DNA of 64,000 nt, taken from positions 4,278,001 to 4,342,000 of the forward strand of contig NC_003281.10 of NCBI RefSeq assembly GCF_000002985.6, written 5' to 3'. The DNA is from Caenorhabditis elegans. Lineage: Eukaryota; Nematoda; Chromadorea; Rhabditida; Rhabditidae. The position numbers and the translations under genes are program-made. The notes below the pieces were generated by a model that did no database searches, had not been told where the DNA came from, and was given only the letters and a program-made list of their open reading frames with translations. This document shows positions 43,748 to 55,139 of this stretch, in pieces; the first letter of the stretch is position 1; each line of letters starts with the position of its first letter.

Positions 43748-44867
43748 ATGCACAGTTTTTGGTTTATTTTGGATTGTGTGAGTTCAATTTTAGGTTACAG
43801 TATTCGCGGCGAGACCCAACTTACCTTTTCCAGGGTTTTGATGGCACATTATGCGCCTTTAACTCGCGGGTACTATAGCTTTTACGCTCTTTATTTTTTA
43901 CCTTTTCTGCAACTGAGAAGGGTATGCGCCTTCAAGGGATACTGTAATTTTTCACACACTGGGTTTTGTTTTTTTTTGTTGAATTATTTTCTTTAGAAAA
44001 AAAACGAAAAAATGAATACCGTACTCCTTTAAAGGTGCACGCCTCTTTCGCAACTTTCAAAAAATTTTGGTCGCGTCGAGACCTAGTCTTGCAGTTGAAA
44101 AGTTTAAAAAGTAAAATAACAGTAAAAACAGCTCAAAAATTCGCAAAATTCTTCCTCCTCCAAAACTGAAATGTTTTCAGATTTTTCTATTTTCCCTCGC
44201 GACTTGCCTCGTCCAATGTGAAAAATCCGAAAGAAAGAAGTTCCGAAGTGATAAGAAAGTAAACTTGACCAACATCTTCTTCTTCAAAAAACACTTCATT
44301 TCAGGCAAAACTAGTCGGTCCAAAAACGAAACCATCTCAAAAGTCTGTGGAAAATGTTCACTGCCCTGTTTCCCAGTAAGCATTGATGAAGCGGTCAAAA
44401 AATTGAAAATGATAAATTTTAGAGCTCCTCCGACGTCAATGCCAATTGAGAGCTCAACTAAAAAAGCTTTTGATCCGGATACCGATGACACATTGGCGTA
44501 AGTATACGATATCAAAACACTACAATATTTCTACAGCAACCTACAGTACCCTAAAGCTGATCTACAGTAGTCTACACTAACCCACAGTAGCCAGTGGTCC
44601 CACTGTATTACCTACAGTAGTACTGTGACCCTACAGTAACTCTAGAGTGTTCCACTAAAAAGATCTGCTCGTGAAATGATTTCCTTATTTTCACATTTTC
44701 TACACAATTCTCATAGTAGGGATGCAATTTGAGATGATGAAATTAAAAAATATTTCAGTTTTTATTTTATAAAAATCTAAAATTGTGTATAATATTTCAG
44801 GAATGTTGTCTCGATTCAGCCGGACTTGTCGACTGGAGCTCCACCAATTCCCGCACAGCCTGAATAA
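43748..44867 (+). CDS. Small secreted protein, tandem copy B (106 aa)
   Basis: Exons 43748-43777, 44181-44258, 44305-44375, 44423-44497 and 44801-44867 give 106 aa. Aligned by eye with copy A there are 11-13 substitutions, a four-residue insertion (DPDT) in exon 4 and two extra C-terminal residues (PE). The signal peptide, Lys/Arg-rich segment, single Cys in the mature part and Pro-rich end are conserved. All five intron positions and phases match. AATAAA lies at 44879-44884. Intron 4 is longer than in copy A owing to a CTACAGTA-rich insert. Preservation of both ORFs suggests both are functional. Confidence 0.72.
43795..44100. repeat. Foldback family A in intron 1 of copy B
   Basis: Left: GTTACAGTATTCGCGGCGAG, TATGCGCCTTTAACTCGCGG. 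Right: ATACCGTACTCCTTTAAAGG, GCACGCCTC, GCGTCGAGACCTAGTC. It is in the same position and orientation as in copy A, so it predates the gene duplication. Confidence 0.7.
44530..44650. repeat. CTACAGTA-rich cluster in intron 4 of copy B
   Basis: Five ACAGTA units occur within about 110 bp (for example CTACAGTACC, CTACAGTAGTC, CTACAGTAAC), with two inverse TACTGT or CACTGTA forms. It is absent from the shorter homologous intron of copy A, so it was inserted or expanded after duplication, or lost from copy A. Confidence 0.6.
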
Positions 44868-46158
44868 CTGAATTTGTAAATAAACTTTGTACTTTTTCTC
44901 ACAATCATCTGAAAGCTTCTTAAAAATTGCCCACATTTCATGCCTGCCTTGAAGGTAGCCTACGCCTCTTACAATTCCCACCAAAATGGATAAAACAAGC
45001 AGGCAAGCGAATGAGCCTGAAAATGTGCCTGCCTGTAATTCTAAACTTTAAATTGAAATTTTCAGTTAGCCGGAATCTATAGCGTCTAGAACTTGAAGTG
45101 ACAAAACTGGCAGTTAATAGTTTTAGTAGGCAGGCATAGGTAGGTCGAGTAAAAATTAAACGAGTGAACATTTTCGAATTAAATGTTTTCACCTTCCGAC
45201 AGGCCCGCCCGTTTGGAAACCGAAACTTTATAAATAATACAAATATATCTACCGCTCTATTTCTCTCTCCCTCTCCCAAGGAACACTCATCATAAAAAAA
45301 AGTGTCTGCGCCTCCCTCTTCAGTGTGCCAACCAATTTTAAATTGCTCAGAAAGCTGTGTCTTTTTCTCTAACCTCTCTCATCCAGACATACTGTTTCAC
45401 CCGGGGAGCTCTTCCACTTTCCATCTGTTTGAGAAACGGCTCCTCCCGTCGAGTAGGGGACTCCATTTTCACAATTTTGCTCATATTTTCATCTCTGCGT
45501 CTGAATTGATTTGGTCCTTATTTTTGGAATATTTTTGGGCATTTTTTTTAGGTGAGATTCTTTTTTAATTTCCAATTTCTTCAAATAAAGGGATATAATG
45601 AAAAAATTTTCAAACCGAATATAATTTTAAAAAATTTTCAGAAATTCTTTTAAAATTTTTTAATTCACAGTCAAAAATTGGCATTTTCTCAGTTTCGTCT
45701 ACCATAAGTTTTGAACTCAACCAAAATAAGTGTTTAATTTATAGTAACTTCTGGTTATCGCCATTTCTCAAGTTTGACAGCTTGTATCTCTTTCATGCTG
45801 CCGTTCAATCAGTTGAAAGATTATTAAATGACAAAATATTCACCGAATATTAAAAATAATTTTGCTAGTTTTTGATTTTTGACGTCAAGCCTTTTTGCCT
45901 GTCTACCGCCTATTTTCTGTACCCTAGCTTGAACCTAAATGATTGCACATTACAGATTTCAAAACTCTCATCTAATTTAATTCTTAGAAAGTTCAATTAA
46001 AAAATAAAAATGTTAACATGTAGGCAGTCAAAGGTCGCCTTGAACGCTGGTAGGCACGTCGTAGTAATCCATGTAGGCGTTTTGTACATACCTACCTTTC
46101 TCAAAAAACTAACTTAATGTTATAACCAAAATCTTCGTTGTTTTTCAGAACCTAAACC
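44868..46158. other. Intergenic region with GCCTGCC repeats
   Basis: No coding exon was supported. A foldback-like element at 44939-45147 has ATGCCTGCCTTGAAGG at one end and GTAGGCAGGCATAGGT at the other. Related fragments lie at 45893-45910 and 46020-46105. A diverged member of the 5877-6050 family lies near 45765-45900. Pyrimidine-rich DNA at 45255-45460 may be promoter for the microprotein transcript. Confidence 0.5.
44939..45147. repeat. GCCTGCC/GGCAGGC foldback
   Basis: ATGCCTGCCTTGAAGGTAGC at the left is inverted by GTAGGCAGGCATAGGTAGG at the right. Inner AAGCAGGCAAGCG and GTGCCTGCCTGTAATTC also pair. A similar element lies at 63253-63391. Confidence 0.6.
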
Positions 46159-46236
46159 ATGATCAACGTGACTCCCGAAGGCATCATACTTATGTTTCTT
46201 CTGGCTTTCCACATTTGGTGTGTCGTCTACTCTTGA
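46159..46236 (+). CDS. Possible 25-residue transmembrane microprotein
   Basis: A short ORF starts ATG ATC AAC GTG and stops TGA at 46234-46236. The product begins MINVTPEGIILMFLLAF and ends HIWCVVYS, so residues ~9-24 form one hydrophobic segment with a short polar N-terminus. The context looks like a real terminal exon: a TTTTTCAG acceptor ends 10 nt before the ATG, and the ATG follows AAACC. AATAAA signals follow the stop within 20 nt and again near 46320. The 3' end faces gly-6. It is too short for composition statistics, and no family was recognised. Alternatively it is the last coding exon of a transcript whose 5' part I cannot see, or a noncoding RNA exon. Confidence 0.4.
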   Translation: MINVTPEGIILMFLLAFHIWCVVYS

Positions 46237-46798
46237 AAAATGGAAATAAATTTCTACAAACAATTATTTTGTACTTCTTCTCGGGTTTCTTTGTTCAGTT
46301 GAATATATTTTATCTCAAGAAATAAAAGATTTGAATAAAATGAAATCTGAAATGTTGCCGTCTGAAAATAAAGCAGATCTGTATGATGTCAGCTGCAGAA
46401 TCTTTGAGAAAAAAGAAATCAGATTCAGAGCTGACATCATCACAAAAATTTGGTCAACATTTGGAATTTGGAGGGGAATGGGGGAAACATGTTATGGCTT
46501 AAGGTGACAAAAAGAGCTCAAATGGGTCAAATATTGGAGAGTCGATTCCCCAAGATGATCCAGATGGGTTCTTTAAAGGCACAGACACTGGAAAAAGAGG
46601 AGGGGTGGAATAGGGGAAATAGGGAAAAGTTTGGAATCATGGCTTTTTGGCAAAAGGCTTAAAGTCGTCTTAAACGGGTAATTTTAATGGCAATCGCGTA
46701 ATTAATGCTTTTGATTTTAAATGGAAATTTAAAGAAAATGCGAATAAATATTGAAATTGATTAGAGATATGTGTGATGATTAAATTGTTGGCTTTGGT
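46237..46798. other. Convergent 3' region before gly-6
   Basis: This holds polyadenylation signals for the plus-strand transcript and the gly-6 3' UTR. A short inverted repeat pairs GATGTCAGCTGCAGAATCT (46384-46402) with CAGATTCAGAGCTGACATCA (46419-46438). No other feature. Confidence 0.5.
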
Positions 46799-49700
46799 TT
46801 ACGGATGCTCCGGGAGCCATGACATTTCGGTTATTGTCCAATTCTGAAAAAAAGAAAAATTGAGCAATCAGTGGTCCAAATTGCTTCCTAAACTTGTTAA
46901 AATGTTAAAAGAAATGCCAGTTTGAAGTTATGCATTTTAACCAATTTAAGTTTTTTGGTCTTCTAAAAACAACAATAAAAACGAGTAGTCAAAGAGCAAA
47001 GGTAGGCAAGAAGAAAATTGAACAAGCAATTTTTGTACCTGTCTATCGTTGGAGCTTCTACATTTCTGTACAATTGGTGGATTGAACTCGTCTTTCGTCG
47101 GATCGAAAATGTCCGGTGAAGCCAGACACAATCCTGTCTTTCGGTTTTGGAATCGCCCGATCTGAAAATATTTGAAATTTTCAGGCTTTTGTTATTTTAT
47201 TGTACCTTTGGCTTAAAATCCCAGTATTCTGTATCAAAACCTGCACACTCTTTCAATTGAATTTTCCAATCGGAAGTTGTGTGAAGAAGTTGAACAACTG
47301 ATAAGCATAGATGCTCATCTGTACGTATTCGACGGTCGCCAGTGTAGAGCCACAGCTGAAATGTTTTTAGTTTCAATTTACTCAACTCTGAATTAAATAG
47401 TTTCAGTTTTTGCAGAACCTGCCACAAGTCGAATCCCATAGTACAGGGTGATCCGAGCAATCTGTGATTTTTGGGACCCGTGTCACCTGGCCGGAAGGCT
47501 GTGCAGTAGTTTGAGTTGGACATCTGAAAATTACCTGAGTTTTATGGAAGATTTTGAGGCAATCCGCAGTTGAAGCAGTTTTGATTCCTGACGAGCGGAG
47601 AGTCCATGCCAGACAAACACTTGAATTTGATGATGACGTCATCTGAATTTTGAAATTGGCATGAACTCTCTACCACGTGGAAATAAACCAATTTTAATGC
47701 AAGATTTGCTAGACAGGTTGAGATTTGCTATGTTTAGCTACTTACCCTTCCGAATCTATCCAATGGAGTTGGCAGAAAGTGATCTTGAAACACATTTTGT
47801 AGATACCACTTGAAACTTTTGCAATTCAACTTTTTTCGGAGCTCCACTCGTTCCGATACGTCAATCGATGAGCGCATTCGATGAGCTTCTGGAAATTCTT
47901 GAAATCTTCAATTTTCGGGATAAACGATCAAAAGTTTGTTAAGAATTCAACGAGGGCGAGACTCCCCTCGCTCGAATAACACCTCGGTGAAAAAAAAGAA
48001 AAATTCCAAAAAAGCTAGGCGGGAGACTAAAGAGACGAAAGCCATCACACCTCGACCAATATGAACTTACGAGGAGCGATTTTGTAGAAATAGTGTTTCC
48101 AGTCGTCCATCCAAACTTCGGCAACCCTCAAAAGGTTTGTATTTAGCACTTTTCCACTGGATTTTCCTGGGAAATCGTGTGGAGAAGATTTTCGGAAAAC
48201 GTGGCCAACATGAGAGCACGGGAGAATTTCGACTCGACCTCCGCACTGCCAGATCTTCAAAAAAAATTGTTTCTACCGATAGTTTCTTGAAATCTTACCC
48301 TGAAGCTCATTTCAAGATTCTCTCCACCCCAGATATCCATTCCAGGGTCATATTCTCCGAGCTCCTCGAAATAGTTCCGATTTATCGAGAAAAGACCGCC
48401 AGCCATAGTTGGGCTCTCAATCGGTCCTGTAGGATCCAACAAGTGTTGTTTTGCCATTGCAGTTGGCATGCCATACCATCTAAATTGCAAATTCCAATTG
48501 AATCCACCTCGAAACATTTCGATTCCTTTCTGATATTGAAATGTGTTATCATTGATAATATCAATGACTGGACATGGAACTGCTTTCCGATTGAGTTTGA
48601 TTCGTGTTAAAAGAGGTTCCAACCATCCTTTTGTACATTCACAATGAGAATCAAGAAATGTTAAAACATCTCCTTGAGCTTCCTGTGCTCCCATCATTCG
48701 AGCTCTTATCAATCCAACTCTTTCTTTGGATCGAATTATTTTTATATCAGTTGGTAGAGGTTTCAGGGTTGTGTCCAAAGTGGGATAACGAAGAAATTCT
48801 GAAATTATTTGTATTAGTGGTTTATCTCTAATATTTTTAAGAAATGTAATATAAATAATTTGAAACAACTTTTCCAACTCCAAAAAATGGTTCAGATTTT
48901 CCCGAGAATTACAAAAACCTTTTTTGCAAAACATTACTTATGGAATGTTATATTATACATTCGAATTTTCAAACAATTTACCTCTGTCAGAAAAATCGTC
49001 CACAAGAATGATCTCCTTTAATAATTCCTTTGGTGATCTGTCAATTACACTCCAGACAGTTCGTAGAAGGGTCGAGTAGGCTTCATTGTGATAGACGATT
49101 ATTACAGATGTTGTTGGTAGATTGTCTGAAAATTTTAGAATTATTGCTTTAAATCTTGCGATTTTAATGCAGAGCAGATGGGGACTTCATATTGAACAGG
49201 GCGCCGACCAATCAACGCCGTCCCCTAACCGCTGATTGGTCGGCGCCTTCTTCGCTTGCGAACTATAATTATTTTGAATATTTGTTTTCAATTTTACTCA
49301 CCTGGATATGTCATATTCCTACACGATGGCTTTCGAATCTCTGGCAAGGATCTTCTCACAGAGATTCCATCACTGACAAGTAGGTTGAATTGATTAACGG
49401 CAAATGTTGAATCAGCGAGTTTTTGTTGTTCAGGAGTTAGATGGGATACTCCTGCACCTCCTTCACCCCAATCATCATGTGGTGCATAGAGGTTAGCATT
49501 CAGTTCTTCGGATGTTAGATTTCGCTTTTTGTCTTCTGGCAAATTCCCGTTATAGTGCCCGACCACTACCTAAAATTGTAGAGTATAACAGAAAACCATG
49601 TAGTTTTTGCGAGAACAACTCAAATATTCTAACCGAATAAACCGTGAATATGCATTTTGATAATTATTGGTATAAATGTGATAAATGTGAAAAAACACTT

Positions 49701-49941
49701 ACATGATAGTTAGATCTTGCTATTGGCTTGATTGCTTTTTGCGTTGAAATTTGATCTTCTCCAATATACTGAAATCACAAAACATTTCAAAACTACACAT
49801 TAACTCTTCTCTTACCATATCACTCAAAAACACCAACGCTAATGCAAAAGAGCCCCAAAGTGCCAGGAAACCGAAAAGAAACACTGAATATACCACACAT
49901 CTTCTGGATCGACGACGAGATCGGATCAACGAGGCGATCAT
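46799..49941 (-). CDS. gly-6: GLY-6, polypeptide N-acetylgalactosaminyltransferase (about 653 aa)
   Basis: Exons 49941-49816, 49768-49703, 49569-49302, 49125-48982, 48798-48299, 48254-48071, 47888-47746, 47642-47535, 47523-47419, 47355-47206, 47161-47039 and 46843-46799 give 653 aa. It is a type II Golgi membrane enzyme: a basic cytoplasmic tail (RSRRRSRRC), then a TM helix at about residues 17-40. The GT-A catalytic domain shows [20 protein letters not shown], the metal-binding DxH in LTFLDSHCE and [11 protein letters not shown]. The C-terminal ricin-B lectin domain follows ([22 protein letters not shown]). It transfers GalNAc to Ser/Thr to start mucin-type O-glycans. The exon at 48254 uses a weak TTGAAG acceptor. 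gly-6 is known to make splice isoforms; only one path is given here. Confidence 0.92.
49201..49248. repeat. GGCGCCGACCAATCA hairpin in a gly-6 intron
   Basis: GGCGCCGACCAATCA (49201-49215) is perfectly inverted by TGATTGGTCGGCGCC (49234-49248). It is GC-rich in an AT-rich intron. A second copy of the arms is at 50386-50441, with a weaker relative at 52213-52253. Confidence 0.75.
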
Positions 49942-50385
49942 GCTCGCGGAGCACCACCCAAGTTGGAAGGTGACACTTCTATATCATCTGGAAAATATTG
50001 AGGTTTTAAGATTTCTGTTGGAAATGAAAAAATTTAAGTTGAAGAAATATATAGTTTTTAGAACTCCTTTTTCTAAATCGTACAACGAAATTTTTGGTTT
50101 CATCAAATTTTTAAAAATATTTTTTTTAATATAAATTGTTTTTTAACTTTAAAATTTTTGTGAATTTTCATAAAATTGCAAGAGATATTTTTTTGTAAAA
50201 CTCGTTCCTTATTTTTCGATATTGTTTTCACAACATTAAATCAAAATTTTGGTAATTTTTGAAACTTCTTCATTTATTTTCTTTTGAAAAAATTTAGCTT
50301 GTTGTACACCTGTACAGAAATTTCAAAGCATTTTCAGCGCCTTTTTGAAATAATTTGATTTTTACACAAAAATATCGAGAAAAAA

Positions 50386-50441
50386 CGCCGACCAATGAGC
50401 GATACGCGGTGGGCGTAGCGAACGGCGCTAATTGGTCGGCG
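50386..50441. repeat. CGCCGACCAAT hairpin upstream of gly-6
   Basis: CGCCGACCAAT (50386-50396) is inverted by ATTGGTCGGCG (50431-50441). The loop is GC-rich (GCGATACGCGGTGGGCG). It is the same repeat type as 49201-49248. Confidence 0.7.
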
Positions 50442-53400
50442 CCTTCTATCCCGCGAGTTTGTTAAATCCAAATTTTTCGCACATTTTCTTGTTTTTAAAA
50501 GTTAAAGAAGTAGTAAAGTCAAAGTTCTGAACTCAACAGAGTATTCAAAAACAATAGTTGACTTCTGAAAGAGTTGAATCACTAAATGTTACACTACGTC
50601 AACAAAACTAGAACAAAACGAATCAATTTGTTGTCAAGTGATACAGTTACGCTAAAAAGTATCAAACTCAGATAAATGATAAAATGAAATGGGAGAAAAC
50701 AGAAGAACAACACGTCCTTGTGGCCCCACGGAGAATTGATACGGATGAGAAGAGAAACAGAAAAAGAACAAATGATAGATTGATAATTATAGAAGATGTG
50801 GATAGAGTCAATTGATACAAACAGGCTGAATCTATCCAATATCTTCACAATTTATATAAGAAGTGATAAGGAAACGATTTGGGAAGTGATATGATACTCA
50901 TTCACACAAACAAGTTTGTTCGTTGGGGAGCTTTAAAAACTTTGAACTGGTCAGAAGAAAAAATTTCAAAAGAGTACTCGAAAAGAATAACGTTCAGAAA
51001 GAAAGGTTCAACATATTGACACTCAGGATGTTGTCTATAGGCTCAAACATTTTTAATATATTGAAGCTTTTAGGTCAAGAGACATCTGCAAGACAATTTT
51101 CGGCTATATTTAATTTCAAAATAATTTTCTTTTATTTGTATTTAGTCACTTTATTTCAAAAATGACCAGTGAAGTAGATATATAAGTTCCATAAAAAGTA
51201 CTATATCTTACTGGTCAATTGAGAAAAAAAAATTTCAAAACCAAAATTAGACTATAAATATCACAGAAGAATTTTCCGGCCGACTGCGAAGTATATAGAG
51301 GAAAACTTAGATTTTCCCAATTTTCAAATTTAAATAAAAATCGTCAAAATCTTTCTAAAAATTTTACTGTGATATTTGGTACTTTTAGCGCTATATAAAT
51401 AGTTTTTAGATATTTATAAATAGAATAACATAAACATAAAATTACAAAACCACGAATTTCAAATGTTCACAAACCAGAACAATTTACTGTTTGTTTACCA
51501 AAAAAAGCTATTTCCAAATCCCAATTTAATCCAACCGATTTGCTGTTGTAATCCTTCTAGTCCTCATTTTTTCCAACGAAAAAAAAAATTTAATTTTCTA
51601 AATTTAAAAATTTCAATTATTTTGTTTGTTGGGCAAGTGTGAAATTGGCATAACGGTAGTGGAGATTTCAAGGACATTTTGAATGGGAGATTGTTGCAAT
51701 AGGTGTACACTACGCTCAGTTGGAGTAAGATTTTTTGAATTGTGAGCTAATTCCCTTTTGCCAATTTTTTTCACAGATTTTAAACAATTTCAATACACTT
51801 TATCTTTACAATAAACTCTTTGAAAAAAAATTAAATAACTTGCAACAGATAGAAAATAAAACAAAACTCCTCTGCCCATTTGTATATCCTTTCCTGGCTA
51901 TGAGGCCACACGTAAATAGTAGGCAAACCCGAGAGGCACTTCAGAGAAAAAAAAACAAAAGAACTTGTCTACAATACGTGATTTGTATTCCAAATAGAGG
52001 TATTGAAAAGAAGAGAATCGGCGTGAAAAAAGAGAAGAAGAAACGAGAATATATATTGAAGAACTGTCTACGAGAGTGGAAGAAGAAAATGTGTTGTAAT
52101 GAAGAAAGAAGGGTGTCATGTTTTGACCTATAATTGGGTAAACAATAGATAGTGAAACTGGACTTTATAAAATACATAAAAGCCCAGAAAATTTGAATTT
52201 GCGCGGAAAATCCGACCAATCAGCCCCTTCCGCGCATTGCTATTTGGCCGGAAGTCTCCTAACTTGGACTAGGCCTGAAATAGTCAGAAACATGTTCTTG
52301 AACTGAAATTGCACGCAGTAAATTTTTTTTGAATAGTTTTGTATTTAAGCTAGAATAAAATAAAATAACTTCAAAACCGTTCTTTACTGGTTATTGTATC
52401 AAAAAAAAAACGAAAAATTTTACAGAAGGGAGCCGGCAGAGCGGGGAGGAGTCGTCCTGTGACTCATCGACCTTATGACATAGTAAATGGTACCGATACC
52501 GTAACCCAATGCTTCACGACACATTGCAAAAACTTCTTATTGTCTTTCAGAATTAGGTTTTTGGTACTACAGTAACTACAGTAATTTGATAAAATTATGC
52601 ATAACCTTATAGTTTTTAGAAGATTGATTTATAAACAGTTGTATGTACAATTATGAATCTAATAACTTTATAGGTCGTTTGGATCCTTACTTCAACGTTA
52701 ACAGTTCGCATCTCGGCCATCTTAAATGTTATAGAAAAAGTGTCAACAGCAAAAATGTTCAAAATATTTTTCCTATAATTTTGTAGTTGACAACCTTTTG
52801 ATATTATCACAAATTACTGAGATAAATGCTTCGAAAGTTGTGTAGAAATGAAGAACAGGCGTGGTGTAATTGCAATTCAAAAAAAACGTTTTGTATCCAA
52901 ATTTCGAAGTAATTACATACATGAATATTTAAAGTGTTGAATGTCGACCTACCTGACTTCAAATCTTCTTTTAAAGAATGATAGAGAGGGAGAGAAACAG
53001 AGAAAAATACAGAAAACTTGTTGAAACTGAAGATTGTTTCCAAATAGTCTGTCTTCAGCAAAAAAAAGTAGTGACAATCTCGGGATTATTCTTAGTATTT
53101 CTTAAGACGAGGTAAAAGTTTTCTTTCTCTCTCCTCTTTTCTGAATCCTTTTTCAAAACGAAGAGAGTACGTAGTTCAAGGAGACACAGACAGTGTCACT
53201 CCAGAAACTGTAGAAGAAGTGGACACTGACGCCCATGGAGACTGGGGGCGAACGACCTCGAATGAGGTCATTCGGGATAGACAATAACGGAATATTGAGA
53301 GAATTCGAGAGACGTAGTGAATTCGGAGGATTTTTAGGAATTGAGATGATGAGGAGGAAAAGTTGATGGAAAAGAATATGTTTGAAGTAGGCAAGAGAGA

Positions 53401-53681
53401 GGTAATTTGGAAAATAAGTAGTCTCGAAAATGTTGGAAAGGTTTTTTGAAAAGTTGAATATCCAAAACTTCCAGACAATTTGAGGAAGCGTACTAGCAGC
53501 ATCAGATCGCCTATCTCAAACAGTATAACGGCCATTCGATGATGTATGTACCCTAAGAATGATTGTATCCTCTGAACAAAAAATCGCTCGGTGTACCCTA
53601 TGTCGATGTACCCTTGGATCATGGGCCGTTAGAAATATTACCCAGTTTCGGAATTGTCAATATTTTCATCCAGAATAACGG

Positions 53682-54050
53682 TACCCGGTCTCGAAACGAT
53701 CAAAACTTCGTAGCTACCGTACCCGTTAGCTACAACTTGAAACAAAAAACGAGTTTCAATATGGATCTTGATATTACCGAAATGCAAAAATTTACGTTTT
53801 TTGCGCCAAAAATACGGCGTCGGCAAGACTTTTCGCCGATTTTTGATGATTTTTCTGCTGATTTGTTACAATTAGTGTATTTAATTTTTTTTTTCAATAA
53901 ATACATATATTTTTAACTAAAAAACTATTAAACAATCGATGAAAGTCCCGCAGCAACAAGTTTCGAACTACAGTATTCTTTGAAGAAGCATACGCATTAT
54001 CATTGCGTTTGACAAAAATGTGTCGTGTCGAGATCGAGTACCGTATTTTC
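53682..54050. repeat. Foldback family A, large copy
   Basis: Left: ACGGTACCCGGTCTCGAAAC. Right: AACTACAGTATTCTTTGAAG, GTGTCGTGTCGAGATCGAGT, ACCGTATTTT. The interior is longer and diverged, so it may carry a secondary insertion. Confidence 0.6.
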
Positions 54051-55139
54051 GGGACGAAAATCACATTATTTCGCTACTGGGTAATACAAATTTAAAATTT
54101 TTGTTCAAAAAAGAGAAAAAAATTGCAAAATACTTTTAGGGACGGTAGCATTGAAGTTTCGATCGTTTTGAGACCTGGTAGTATTTAGTTTTCCGCCAAA
54201 AAATTCACATTTAGCTAATAAGATATGTTCTTAAAATGATCATTTTTGATTAATACATGCTTTACCAAAGTTTAAAAAAATCCAACGTGACCCGGCGCAA
54301 TTGCTCAAAGAGCCATTCTTGATTTGACTGCAGGTTAATTTCAGGCCAGCTTTAATCCGAATAATAATCAGCTGAAAGCTCCCGTGATCCAACTCTTTCT
54401 GCGATCCATTCTGTATACAAAGTTGGGACACCTGAAACATCTCATTCCGAGGTTCTAAAAAAGTATTTTTCAAATTTGTATTATTACACTAACTTTCAAT
54501 ATTCCTTCTTCGAGCAGTTTTGCACGATAAAGCTACAATAAATTGACTATTCTCGAGCTCTTAATCGATAATTTAAATTTTTCTATGAGATTGCAGTTAT
54601 TTAATTGTTCAGAGCAAATTCCAGCATCAGTTTTACTAGTTTTTCTCCTGAAAATGAAGAAAATCTAGAAAAACTCGACATAAGCGCCACCCACTGAAGG
54701 AAAGAGTGTGCAAATGTGAGAGAGACGAGAGAAAGAAAATGCAAGCGCCGCACGGTTTTCGTAGGCGGGGCCAATCAATTTCGATGCCATCCGACTTTTT
54801 TCTCTTTTTTCCTTTCTTTTTTAATATTTTATTGATATTTTAAGAATAAAAACTTAAAAAAATCTAAATATCCTGCGAAATAACAAATTTAGTTCAAAAT
54901 CCCATAATATTTTCTCATTAAATTCATTAGCCAACGTGAGAAAAATGCACTTGTGTTTATTGATTGAAACTGTTTTCCTGTAATCGCATGATTTCAGTTG
55001 GTTTCATACGAAAGTTCAGACCAAATTCGACGCATATTGCTGCCGGATAGAAGAATAGCGTTGTAAGTTCATGATTATTTATTTTTGAAAAGGATTTAAC
55101 AAATTGTTAGCCTGTCAAATTCGAATTTTTGCAGATTCA

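Larger units (their letters stand above)
49942..55139. other. Divergent intergenic region between gly-6 and cdk-12 (5.2 kb)
   Basis: No gene could be supported. It contains a GC-rich hairpin (50386-50441), a family A foldback (53682-54050), AT-rich DNA and a purine-rich block at 53160-53400. The minus-strand frame at 53176-53622 is open for 148 codons but shows no motif and overlaps low-complexity DNA. DNA at 54680-54800 (GCGCCACCCACTG, GTAGGCGGGGCCAATCAA) is GC-richer with a CCAAT box and may be the distal cdk-12 promoter. Confidence 0.45.

Noticed and set aside
51735..52133. 132-codon plus-strand frame
   Set aside because: Lys-rich translation of A-rich DNA with a foldback-like end; no motif or splice evidence.
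53176..53622. 148-codon minus-strand open frame upstream of gly-6 and cdk-12
   Set aside because: No recognisable motif, Ser/Phe-rich composition following the underlying pyrimidine-rich strand, and no supporting splice or trans-splice structure.
54240..54473. 77-codon minus-strand frame
   Set aside because: No family resemblance and no matching exon partners; it lies next to a foldback and is likely chance.
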